A model generated the notes under the pieces. That model was not told the origin of the DNA. It made no database searches and saw only the letters and a list, made by a program, of their open reading frames with translations. A program made the position numbers and the translations under genes. Shown one piece after another: positions 1 to 6,455 of a stretch of 9,913 nt of DNA (position 1 is its first letter; each line of letters opens with the position of its first letter). The stretch spans positions 1 to 9,913 of the forward strand of contig CAKAQP010000084.1 of assembly GCA_916720285.1 (NCBI GenBank), read 5' to 3'. This DNA is from an uncultured Lachnoanaerobaculum sp. GTDB taxonomy: Bacteria > Bacillota > Clostridia > Lachnospirales > Lachnospiraceae.

Positions 1-593
1 TTTATATCACCGTTATATATAATATTCTGTTTAAAAGTGTTGCAGGCCTCTGTAAATGAAGGCAAGTATATATTATTTTTATAAAAATCACTTCGTAGTC
101 TTGGATGAATTATTATTTCATTAAAATCATATTTTTCATATACTTTTAGTAAATCATCCCACTCTCCATAATCAGAAAAACCTATTCTTGTTTTTACAGA
201 AATTGTTATATTATCTTTCTTCTCAAATATCTCATAAAAGAATCTGTCTAAAGCTTCAGGGTCCTGTAAAAAACCTGAGCCACGCCCCTTCGATGTTACA
301 GTACCTGAAGGGCAACCAAGGTTTATATTGAATTCACTATAACCCATCTCCTCTATTTCATCTGCAAGCTTTAAAAAATCTTCTGCACTGTTTGTAAGAA
401 TTTGCGGTATCAAATATTGTCCCTTATTGTACTCTGAATTCAGTTCCATCAATTCGGATTTGGAAAACCCTTTTTTCATATGTGGTGTAATGAAAGGTGT
501 AAAGAATTTGTCCACTCCGCTAAAATGCTTTATATATACCTTTCTGAAAACATAATTTGTTACACCTTCCATAGGTGCCATGTATATCTGCAT
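1..593 (-). CDS. dus: tRNA-dihydrouridine synthase (Dus family), 3' part cut by window edge
   Basis: Flavoenzyme that reduces uridine to dihydrouridine in the D-loop region of tRNA, using FMN and NAD(P)H in the cytosol. The visible 197 residues are the N-terminal TIM-barrel part. They show the FMN-site start APMEGVT (residues 6-12), the active-site stretch NLGCPSG with the catalytic Cys94, the SVKTR lysine segment (Lys134), HPR at 163-165 (usually HGR in the family), and the conserved NGDI just before the edge. About 120-130 residues, including the C-terminal helical tRNA-binding domain, should lie outside the window. The start ATG is set by a good ribosome site, GAGGAG, four bases upstream. 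Which Dus subtype this is (A, B or C) cannot be decided from the fragment; the very short N-terminus before APMEG is DusC-like. The terminator of the preceding gene abuts its ribosome site. The family call is firm. Confidence 0.93.
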   Translation of the reverse strand, partial: MQIYMAPMEGVTNYVFRKVYIKHFSGVDKFFTPFITPHMKKGFSKSELMELNSEYNKGQYLIPQILTNSAEDFLKLADEIEEMGYSEFNINLGCPSGTVTSKGRGSGFLQDPEALDRFFYEIFEKKDNITISVKTRIGFSDYGEWDDLLKVYEKYDFNEIIIHPRLRSDFYKNNIYLPSFTEACNTFKQNIIYNGDI

Positions 594-604
594 AAATCTC
601 CTCA

Positions 605-636
605 AATCAAAAAATAGAGGGCAAACAACCCTCTAT
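605..636 (-). terminator. Intrinsic terminator after the lipoprotein gene
   Basis: A perfect 8-bp stem (614-621 with 629-636, arm ATAGAGGG) closes a 7-nt loop. On the minus strand it is followed directly by TTTTTGATTT. It lies 40 nt after the stop of the lipoprotein gene and ends at the ribosome binding site of dus. The T-run exists only for minus-strand transcription, so it is not a bidirectional terminator. Confidence 0.8.
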
Positions 637-676
637 CTAAGTTTATCATTTTATATGCATTTATCAAATATAATTT

Positions 677-2242
677 TTAATTTTTTTCTGTCTGTGATGA
701 ATCACTGCTTGGCGGCTCCGGCATTTCAAGTTCATTGCCGTTTGCATCGGTAGGCTTTTGTGGTGGCTCTCCTGTAGAAGGATTTCCTCCCGGACCTCCG
801 TTTCCATCAGGGGCACCCATGCCTCCTTGACCTCCGGGTCCTCCACCGGTACTTTCTCCGATAGTATTTCCACCTGCTGTTATAGTTACCTCATCACTAT
901 TATCTCCTGCGGTTACTGTATATGTTTCTCCGGTAGTTAACTTATCTGAAGATATAACTGCAAAACTGAAGGACTTGGCTGCTGTATAGCTCACTACAAT
1001 GTTACCATTCTTATCGGTTACCTTTATCTCCGTTCCTGCTTCAAGAGTACTTGAATAGTACGCGGTTATAAAGTTCTGTGTTGAGTTGCTTGAAAATGTC
1101 TGTGACATCTCCTGAACACCGGTACTTACAAACGTGCCACCTTTAATAGTAGCCTCTCCGTTATAATCAAGTGCAACGTCCGGACCTGAAGTAGCTCCTG
1201 ATATATATACAGTTCCTCCTTCAATATATACCTGACCGTTTGAATCTATACCGTCTGCTCCGGCATCTACACTCACCACACCGCCAGTAATCTTTAAGTA
1301 CGTATCGGCCTGGTTCTCCTCTCTATATGCTTCCTTCTCGGCGTCTGTGGCACTGTCATCTATAAGACCTCTTGCATTCAGACCGTCATCTGTTGCAACA
1401 ATATCAATATTTCCACCGTTAATATCAATAGTAACAGCCTCAAGACCTTCTCCGGCTTTCTCTATATTAATATTTCCGCTGTTTATTACCAACGCACCGT
1501 CTGTTGTGATTCCGTCATCTTCCGCATTTATAGTTATATTTGCATTTTCAATAGTAACAGAATCTTTACCCTTTATTGCCTTATCTACTGAATCGATAGT
1601 AATATTACCGCCAAGTATAATAAGATTATCTTTGGACTTTATAGCTACCGCATAATTTGAATCAATATTTAGACTTCCGTTTCCATTAATAGTTAGATTA
1701 TTTTTAACAAAGAGTGTTGCATCAGGCTCATCTTCACCGTCTGCATACTCATAGCTTGTTCCGTCGGTTAAAGTATTTGTTGTACCGTCTACAAGTGTGA
1801 TTACAATTTTCTTTCCTGTAGCCGCATTGATAGCTGACGATGTGGTATTTGTAATATTTACACCGTTGAATACCAAGTGTACTACACCCTCATCACCTAC
1901 TTCAGTTATTATCTGTCCGTCAAAATCTCCGCTAAGAACATATGTACCTGCCTTTGTTATTTTAATATTTCCATCTTCAAATGTAGCACCGTCACCTGTG
2001 ATATTTGCACTACCTGTACTGAGTTCAATCTTCGTGTCCGAGTCTGAGTATGAAGTATTTAGATCTTCATCCGAATATTCACCTACTGTTGTTGTATTTG
2101 AAGTATTTGTTGCTGTAGTCTCAGTCTGCTGTGTTGTTGTTTCTGTAGTAGTTGTTGTCTTGTTATTTGAGCAACCTACTATTGCTAATCCAATTGCCAT
2201 GGTTATAAGCCAAGCACACATTTTCTTTTTATTCTTCTTCAT
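677..2242 (-). CDS. Secreted lipoprotein with Cthe_2159-type beta-helix carbohydrate-binding domain
   Basis: A 521-residue surface lipoprotein. The N-terminus has a Lys-rich n-region, a hydrophobic core (residues 10-22) and a lipobox IVGC, so Cys24 should be lipidated. Residues 28-52 form a Thr-rich linker that probably spans the cell wall. Residues from about 70 to 450 resemble the Cthe_2159 (DUF4353) family: repeated short strands such as NITI, VTIENANI and LVINSGNINI, with acidic turns DDGI, DDGL and ADGI, as expected for a right-handed parallel beta-helix that binds calcium in its turns. The founding Clostridium thermocellum protein is known as a binder of acidic or plant-type polysaccharide; whether this one binds the same is inference. 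The last 56 residues (466-521) are low-complexity Gly/Pro/Asn then Pro/Glu/Ser, possibly a spacer. The start is supported by GAGGT upstream. It stands alone between two terminators. In other Clostridia such genes can sit with CotH/VTC-type genes, but none is present here. Confidence 0.87.
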   Translation of the reverse strand: MKKNKKKMCAWLITMAIGLAIVGCSNNKTTTTTETTTQQTETTATNTSNTTTVGEYSDEDLNTSYSDSDTKIELSTGSANITGDGATFEDGNIKITKAGTYVLSGDFDGQIITEVGDEGVVHLVFNGVNITNTTSSAINAATGKKIVITLVDGTTNTLTDGTSYEYADGEDEPDATLFVKNNLTINGNGSLNIDSNYAVAIKSKDNLIILGGNITIDSVDKAIKGKDSVTIENANITINAEDDGITTDGALVINSGNINIEKAGEGLEAVTIDINGGNIDIVATDDGLNARGLIDDSATDAEKEAYREENQADTYLKITGGVVSVDAGADGIDSNGQVYIEGGTVYISGATSGPDVALDYNGEATIKGGTFVSTGVQEMSQTFSSNSTQNFITAYYSSTLEAGTEIKVTDKNGNIVVSYTAAKSFSFAVISSDKLTTGETYTVTAGDNSDEVTITAGGNTIGESTGGGPGGQGGMGAPDGNGGPGGNPSTGEPPQKPTDANGNELEMPEPPSSDSSQTEKN

Positions 2243-2285
2243 ATTTTACCTCGTTTCTAAAATGGGGTTTTTGTTTATGCTCTGT

Positions 2286-2291
2286 ATTATC
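2286..2291 (-). promoter_or_regulatory. Weak candidate -10 box for the lipoprotein gene
   Basis: GATAAT on the minus strand matches five of six bases of the sigma-A -10 box. It would place the RNA start about 37 nt before the lipoprotein start codon, downstream of the operon terminator. No good -35 lies at 16-18 nt: TTGAAC at 2304-2309 is only 12 nt away. A promoter must lie somewhere in 2243-2365 if the upstream terminator works. This is the best visible box, not a firm call. Confidence 0.25.
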
Positions 2292-2365
2292 CACTAAAGA
2301 CATGTTCAAAATGTGTGCTTCAAGTGTAAAGTTTGTGTTTTTCTTATATTGGTATTTTTATAATT

Positions 2366-2415
2366 TAATTTTTAATAAAAACAGCTTTCATACCTTTTTA
2401 AGTACTGAAAGCTGT
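2366..2415 (-). terminator. Intrinsic terminator at the end of the catabolic operon
   Basis: A perfect 10-bp stem (2381-2390 with 2406-2415, arm ACAGCTTTCA on the minus strand) is separated by a 15-nt loop and followed on the minus strand by TTTTATTAAAAATT. It begins 17 nt after the stop of the PanE-like gene and has no T-run on the plus strand. It marks the 3' end of the seven-gene transcript and separates it from the lipoprotein gene. Confidence 0.85.
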
Positions 2416-2432
2416 CATAATAATAAATTCTA

Positions 2433-3347
2433 TTAATTCTCTCTACCTTCCATAGCATGAACCATATTTACAACAAATTCATGCGTAGGCACTTTAACAC
2501 CTGCTTTTTTTGCCGCTCTTACTACAGAACCACTTATTGTATCAACCTCTGTTTTTCTTCCGGCACGCAAATCGGCACATATTGATGTGATACCTTCAGG
2601 AGATTTTATAGTTACACTTTCTACATCATGTGTTATTTTCTCTTCATCAGCATCAAGCCCGATCTTATGTGCAACTTCAACAGCCTCATGAATCAAAGCC
2701 TTAGTCATATTCCAAGCATATTCATTTGATCTGATATATCCAATCTTAACCTGTAATATACCTGTAACTGCACTTAAAGATACATTTGTAAAAAGTTTAT
2801 TCCATATAAGCTGCTGTATATTATTATGAATCTTTACATTAAATCCACAGCAGTCAAAAGCTGATTTTATATTATTTAAAAATTCTACATTTTCATCTGT
2901 AAGCATACCTATATTAGTATTACCAACACCACCTCTTCTAATATGTCCTGCACCTAGTACAGCACCGTTATCTTCAGTAGTTCCAATAATTATATGGCTT
3001 TTATCTACGAACTCTCCAAGTATATCTTCATGTCCTGAACCGTTTTGAAGTGTCATTAGATATGTATCTTTTCCTATTATATTTTTATTCCCGTCGAGTG
3101 CTGCTTTTGAATATAAAGATTTTACAAACAAGATTACAAGATCCATAACAGGCATTTCTTTACTGTTTGTTACTGCATTTAGTTTGTAAATATTGCTCTT
3201 TCCATCCTCATCCAGTGTAAGACCATTCTCATTTATATAATTTATAATAGTTTCGTTTGTGTCTATTAAGTAAACTTCATTATTTAATGAAAGATGACCA
3301 CCATAAATTGAGCCCATAGCTCCTGCTCCGATTACAGCTATTTTCAT
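2433..3347 (-). CDS. 2-dehydropantoate 2-reductase family protein (PanE/ApbA)
   Basis: A cytosolic NADPH-dependent reductase of the ketopantoate reductase fold, which turns a 2-oxoacid into a 2-hydroxyacid. Its 304 residues match the family length. The Rossmann motif GAGAMG is at residues 7-12, VKS with Lys76 fits the cofactor/substrate site, and QNG is at 101-103. The catalytic lysine is Lys184 in WNKLFTN, and the second catalytic residue is Glu267 in RKTEVD. The glycine-rich GHIRRGGVG segment (134-142) is also typical. All key residues are present, so it should be active. It is the last gene of a catabolic operon, 28 nt after the cyclase gene, with no panB, panC or panD near. A role on a branched or sugar-derived 2-oxoacid is therefore at least as likely as pantothenate synthesis. 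For that reason I give no panE symbol. AAAGGAAG lies 8 nt before the ATG. Confidence 0.9.
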   Translation of the reverse strand: MKIAVIGAGAMGSIYGGHLSLNNEVYLIDTNETIINYINENGLTLDEDGKSNIYKLNAVTNSKEMPVMDLVILFVKSLYSKAALDGNKNIIGKDTYLMTLQNGSGHEDILGEFVDKSHIIIGTTEDNGAVLGAGHIRRGGVGNTNIGMLTDENVEFLNNIKSAFDCCGFNVKIHNNIQQLIWNKLFTNVSLSAVTGILQVKIGYIRSNEYAWNMTKALIHEAVEVAHKIGLDADEEKITHDVESVTIKSPEGITSICADLRAGRKTEVDTISGSVVRAAKKAGVKVPTHEFVVNMVHAMEGREN

Positions 3348-3375
3348 AAAAGCGTCTTCCTTTCAAAAGTTTCAA

Positions 3376-4065
3376 TTAACTAAACTCTGCGAGTCCCTCA
3401 ATAGCATAAGCACGTACAGGACTTGAATCAAGCCCGATTATAGGAAGCGGTGAGTATGACATAAAGAATATATTCTTTTCAAGTAACTCAAGGTTTCTTA
3501 AAACTTCAAGGAATACAATATTTTCAGCCAATAATATATCATGGAAAGGCTTAACATCCTCATTACAGTTCTCAATAGAAACACCATCTCCAAATCCTAC
3601 ACATTTTACTTTGTGGTCACTAAACCACTTTGCAGTCTCTCCGTTTACAAATAATCTCTTATCAATCTCTGTATTTGTATCCTTTGTAAATGGTGTAAGC
3701 TTATATGAAGAATCAATTATAACAATATCTCCTTCTCTTACCATACTTGCTTCTCTATCAAGATCTGCAGCTGTAATATGTGAATTAGGAGCAACAGTCT
3801 CTTTGAAATCTACATAAACAGCTCTTCCAAGGAATGTTGAAAGTGGCAACTCTGCTACACTTGGCCAATTATCATCATGATGGTATGGGCATTCACAATG
3901 TGTTCCCAAATGACTCATAATATCTATATTAGTATGAAAGTCAGGAATAGGTCCTCCTGTATTAAAGCGGAACAAGTGACATCTTCTCTTTTCTGTCTCC
4001 GGATCCAAGATCTTTGATAAATCTATAAGTCTGAGTCCATTACCCAAATTGAATACTTTTTCCAT
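3376..4065 (-). CDS. Cyclase family protein (PF04199), kynurenine formamidase-like metal hydrolase
   Basis: A 229-residue cytosolic hydrolase of the family that includes kynurenine formamidase (KynB) and isatin hydrolase. These enzymes use a divalent metal pair to cleave amide or ring C-N bonds, and some act on lactones. The signature HxGTHxDxPxH appears as HLGTHCECPYH at residues 52-62, with Glu58 where Asp is usual. The later pair His175 (PFHDILL) and Glu187 (FLEVLRNLELL) is spaced 12 apart as in KynB, and the C-terminal SPVRAYA block is present. With no tryptophan-degradation genes here, a kynurenine role is unlikely; hydrolysis of an amide, imide or lactone intermediate of this operon's pathway is inferred. 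The start has AAAGGA upstream. It is preceded by the longest gap inside the lower operon (77 nt), which may hold an internal promoter. Confidence 0.85.
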   Translation of the reverse strand: MEKVFNLGNGLRLIDLSKILDPETEKRRCHLFRFNTGGPIPDFHTNIDIMSHLGTHCECPYHHDDNWPSVAELPLSTFLGRAVYVDFKETVAPNSHITAADLDREASMVREGDIVIIDSSYKLTPFTKDTNTEIDKRLFVNGETAKWFSDHKVKCVGFGDGVSIENCNEDVKPFHDILLAENIVFLEVLRNLELLEKNIFFMSYSPLPIIGLDSSPVRAYAIEGLAEFS

Positions 4066-4102
4066 ATTTTTCCTTTCTTGTGGTCATTCCACTAACAATA
4101 AA

Positions 4103-4131
4103 TTTATAACAAATCTGATAATATCAGTTTT
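4103..4131 (-). promoter_or_regulatory. Possible internal promoter and operator-like palindrome before the cyclase gene
   Basis: On the minus strand an extended -10 motif, TGT followed by TATAAA (4111-4103), sits about 37 nt before the cyclase start. Directly upstream, at 4115-4127, lies CTGATA-N-TATCAG, an imperfect inverted repeat whose flanks AAA/TTT also pair across one mismatch. The palindrome would cover the -35 region, where a repressor or activator could act. No recognisable -35 hexamer is present, and the AT-rich gap could yield such matches by chance. Confidence 0.3.
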
Positions 4132-4142
4132 ATTATTATCAA

Positions 4143-4595
4143 TTATATTTTTACCTTAATAACAACTTTTTTAACCGGAATAGATTTTTCTACACTGCAT
4201 CCCGGCATATGTGCATCTTCCGGCGCTACAACAATAAAGTCTCCAGGATTTAATATCACATATCCATAGTTCTTCGGCATATCATAAAATCTTACATCTT
4301 TGTCAGGATTAAAACTATTTTCTTTTAATCCGTCTCTTTTACATATTCCAAAGAGCTCTATCCCGTCTACAAGATATTGAACATCAAAATATAAATCGTG
4401 AGTTTCAAATCTCTTCTCTTCCACCGGTAATGTGCTGTATTCTTGAACGTTAGCAACTACAGTTTCTCCCAATATAGGATATTTCCCGGTAACCAATGTC
4501 TTTAAATCCTGTTCTTTTAGCCATTTATAGGCAGCCAAAAATTTATCTTCCAAATAATTATATTTTTCAGCTAATTTAACTTCCGAATAAAACAT
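4143..4595 (-). CDS. YhcH/YjgK/YiaL family protein (DUF386)
   Basis: A small cupin-like protein of the DUF386 family (YiaL, YhcH, EbgC). Members sit in sugar-acid, sialate and galactoside operons and bind a metal; the reaction is unsettled, with sugar anomerase or isomerase roles proposed. From the ATG chosen here it has 150 residues. The family core is ETHDLYFDVQYLVDGIE, giving candidate ligands Glu64, His66, Asp71, Gln73 and Glu80, and later PEDAHMPG with His129. In most homologues the His is followed by Arg rather than Asp in this core, so the local sequence is slightly atypical. A GTG two codons upstream (4601) is in frame, but it overlaps the AGAGGTGG ribosome site, so ATG at 4595 is preferred. 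It follows the yiaK-like gene by 21 nt, the same order as yiaK-yiaL in E. coli. Confidence 0.88.
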   Translation of the reverse strand: MFYSEVKLAEKYNYLEDKFLAAYKWLKEQDLKTLVTGKYPILGETVVANVQEYSTLPVEEKRFETHDLYFDVQYLVDGIELFGICKRDGLKENSFNPDKDVRFYDMPKNYGYVILNPGDFIVVAPEDAHMPGCSVEKSIPVKKVVIKVKI

Positions 4596-4598
4596 ATC

Positions 4599-4606
4599 CA
4601 CCTCTT
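4599..4606 (-). promoter_or_regulatory. Ribosome binding site that decides the yiaL-like start
   Basis: AGAGGTGG on the minus strand precedes ATG (4595-4593) by three bases, with five bases between GAGG and ATG. The in-frame GTG at 4601-4599 is part of this site and has no site of its own. The shorter 150-residue product is therefore better supported than the 152-residue one. Confidence 0.65.
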
Positions 4607-4616
4607 AAAAATCGTT

Positions 4617-5660
4617 TTATGAAATGTCGATTACATTCAAGTTACCATCTGCTATAGATTGAATTTGAGCCCATATCTGCTCATCAACATTAACTCCGTT
4701 TTCCATACTTGCCTGCCTTCTCTTCAATGTATTTTCGCCTGGAGATTGTACAGGTGATTTTGGATCAATAGGATGCGCACTGTCGGCTCTTTTAACTCCG
4801 GCATTCCATTTGTTTTGAATTTCTTCTTTTTCTCCAAATAGATAAGGGTCAATAGCAATAAAAACTTGAGAACATCCGGTGCAGCTTCCTCTCTTCTCAT
4901 CATCCAAATCAGCACCTGTTCTTCCGTTAGCCAATGCAGATGCGAGTAAATCCAGTATTAACGCCATTGATGAGCCCTTCCAATATCCGGTAGGTAAAAT
5001 TCTCTTGGTTTTTTCTATAGCCGCAGGATCATAGGTTAAATTACCTTCTTCATCAAATCCACCCGGATATGGTAGGTTTTTTCCTGCCAGTCTATATACT
5101 CCCAACTTACCGAAGGCATACTGGCTCATTGCCATATCAAGTACTATTTCACCATCTTCTCTTGGAACAGCAACACAAAAAGGATTATTTCCAACACTTG
5201 GCTCATCACTGCCCCACATTGGCATACAACTTTCTGTAGCAATCCAGCACATACCTATTTTACCATGTTCTGCAATCTTCCATGCATATGTTCCACCACG
5301 CATCCAGTGAGTCGCATTTTTTAATGTTACTAATCCAATTCCATGTTCTTTGGCAAGTTCAGCCGCTCTATTCGCACAAAAAATTGCATTACTTATTCCC
5401 GGGCCAAGATTTCCGTCATAATTTTCTGCAAATCCTCTTTGTTTTATCAATATTGGAGCTCCGTGCGGATTTACCCAGCCTTTTTGAATATAATCTACAA
5501 ATCTGGGAACTCTGTTTGCACCATGGCTTTCTACACCGTCAGCACTTGATTCAGCATGTACCCTGGCACAAATATCAGCTTTATCCTCATTCATTCCGGC
5601 ATTTATCAACGCTTTTTTTATTGTTTTCATCAATAATTCAAAATCAATTTTTATGCTCAT
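4617..5660 (-). CDS. dlgD: Ldh2/malate-lactate dehydrogenase family, 2,3-diketo-L-gulonate reductase (YiaK) type
   Basis: A 347-residue NAD(P)H-dependent oxidoreductase of the Ldh2/MDH2 family, not of Rossmann type. It resembles E. coli YiaK (2,3-diketo-L-gulonate to 3-keto-L-gulonate, about 332 residues) closely along its length, including the blocks GVESHGANRVPRF, KEHGIGLVTLKNATHWMRGG, GGFDEEGNLT, RILPTGYWKGS and SQVFIAI. Catalytic His46 is in ESHG, His118 is in HWMRGG, and GNNPF is at 158-161 plus Phe. The extra length is partly an insertion around 255-263 (GSCTGC) and a longer C-terminal tail. The ATG has AGAGGAAA five bases upstream, and this site overlaps the TGA of the preceding gene, so translation of the two is probably coupled. 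Substrate identity with YiaK is inferred from similarity recalled from memory; a related 2,3-dioxo or 2-oxo sugar acid is possible. Confidence 0.9.
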   Translation of the reverse strand: MSIKIDFELLMKTIKKALINAGMNEDKADICARVHAESSADGVESHGANRVPRFVDYIQKGWVNPHGAPILIKQRGFAENYDGNLGPGISNAIFCANRAAELAKEHGIGLVTLKNATHWMRGGTYAWKIAEHGKIGMCWIATESCMPMWGSDEPSVGNNPFCVAVPREDGEIVLDMAMSQYAFGKLGVYRLAGKNLPYPGGFDEEGNLTYDPAAIEKTKRILPTGYWKGSSMALILDLLASALANGRTGADLDDEKRGSCTGCSQVFIAIDPYLFGEKEEIQNKWNAGVKRADSAHPIDPKSPVQSPGENTLKRRQASMENGVNVDEQIWAQIQSIADGNLNVIDIS

Positions 5661-5666
5661 ACGTGT

Positions 5667-5675
5667 TTCCTCTCA
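5667..5675 (-). promoter_or_regulatory. Ribosome site of the reductase gene overlapping the upstream stop codon
   Basis: AGAGGAAA (5674-5667, minus strand) serves the reductase ATG at 5660, while the TGA of the HExxH gene occupies 5675-5673. The shared bases mean a ribosome ending on the first gene covers the start region of the second, the usual geometry for translational coupling. Confidence 0.6.
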
Positions 5676-6428
5676 TCTGTTTACAGAATAATCTATCATC
5701 TCCTCATAAAGTCCTGAAGCTTCATTAGTCGAATATCCGTAAACAAGTAATACGTCTAAAAGATATGGTGAAAATTTAATTCCGGAATAACTGAAGGCAA
5801 AAGACATAGCAGCTATCTCGCTGAGTGCAATTAAACATGAATCATAGTGAAGGAAACCTAGTGACCAAAGTCGGATCTTTTCAGTTTTAGTATAAATCTC
5901 ATTCTTATATTTTTCCTCGATACTGTGAAACAGTTCATGAAGCAATAAAACATCAGCAATATTTACAGAACCTAATATATCTTTTATATCATCTTCCTTT
6001 ATAAATTCTTTTACCTTATTTATAGCATCCATATAAATTCTTATATGATTCGGCTCTCTAAACTCAGCAAATAACACTCTATCGGTGCTTTCCGGTAGAG
6101 TAGGGTATTCCACTTCCATTCCAATGGCATTTGCCAATTTCTCAGGTGATAAATTACCATACTCTTTTTTTGACTTATCAGCCCATTCAGCCCCACATTC
6201 CCAAGCTTTTTTCATGTAAATTTTTCTTTGATCATCTGAAACTTTACCATCAAGAGGATCTCTTGAAAATGCATACCTATCCCAGTGCAGAAGAGGAATA
6301 TCAGCCAAATTCCTTAGCATATCCACCAATTCTCTTTTTTCAAAATTTGGCCTCTCATAAAGAACAGTTCTTTGTTTACCAAATATACCGTCAAATAGTG
6401 GTTTTAAATCCATAGGTTGTTCGCCCAT
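5673..6428 (-). CDS. Unrecognised protein with HExxH zinc motif, ImmA/IrrE-like
   Basis: A 251-residue soluble protein with no signal peptide or membrane span. I do not recognise its family. Visible are a zinc-peptidase helix VLLLHELFHSIEE with HELFH at 164-168, and 36 residues later ALSEIAAMSFA, whose Glu204 could be the third zinc ligand. Before the helix, LANAIGMEVEYPT (98-110) and then IRIYMDA (129-135) mimic the strand pattern ahead of the HExxH helix in ImmA/IrrE (DUF955) peptidases. No helix-turn-helix domain is evident. The first 95 residues, rich in Asp, Lys and aromatic residues (PLLHWDRYAF), match nothing I know. It lies between the HyuA-like gene (27 nt) and the reductase gene (12 nt), so it is probably part of the pathway rather than a phage or toxin module. 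It could be a zinc amidohydrolase-like enzyme, a maturation protease for a partner, or a non-catalytic zinc protein. The start is set by GGAGG four bases before ATG; Met6 has no such site. Confidence 0.75.
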   Translation of the reverse strand: MGEQPMDLKPLFDGIFGKQRTVLYERPNFEKRELVDMLRNLADIPLLHWDRYAFSRDPLDGKVSDDQRKIYMKKAWECGAEWADKSKKEYGNLSPEKLANAIGMEVEYPTLPESTDRVLFAEFREPNHIRIYMDAINKVKEFIKEDDIKDILGSVNIADVLLLHELFHSIEEKYKNEIYTKTEKIRLWSLGFLHYDSCLIALSEIAAMSFAFSYSGIKFSPYLLDVLLVYGYSTNEASGLYEEMIDYSVNR

Positions 6429-6455
6429 ATATCCTCCAAAGTTTTTTTACATAAA

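Noticed and set aside
664..873. Minus-strand frame of 69 codons inside the end of the lipoprotein gene
   Set aside because: It is an alternate frame of the Gly/Pro-rich tail coding sequence, with no ribosome site or recognisable content.
1347..2297. Open plus-strand frames opposite the lipoprotein gene (1347-1655 and 1797-2297), Val/Ser/Ile-rich and partly hydrophobic
   Set aside because: They are antisense to a clearly coding lipoprotein. Their composition simply mirrors its Thr/Asp/Gly codons, and no ribosome site supports them.
2300..2331. Loose direct repeat TTCAA-(AA)TGTG / TTCAA-GTGT (start spacing 14) ahead of the lipoprotein gene, considered as an operator
   Set aside because: The units match over too few bases in AT-rich DNA, and no promoter box lies at a fitting distance, so it is not supported as a site.
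4599..4601. GTG as start of the DUF386 gene
   Set aside because: It lies within the AGAGGTGG ribosome site and lacks one of its own; ATG at 4595 has proper spacing.
5282..5728. Plus-strand open frame of 148 codons opposite the YiaK-type reductase
   Set aside because: It is antisense to a well-conserved enzyme, has His/Leu/Phe-rich random-looking content, and would span two coupled minus-strand genes.
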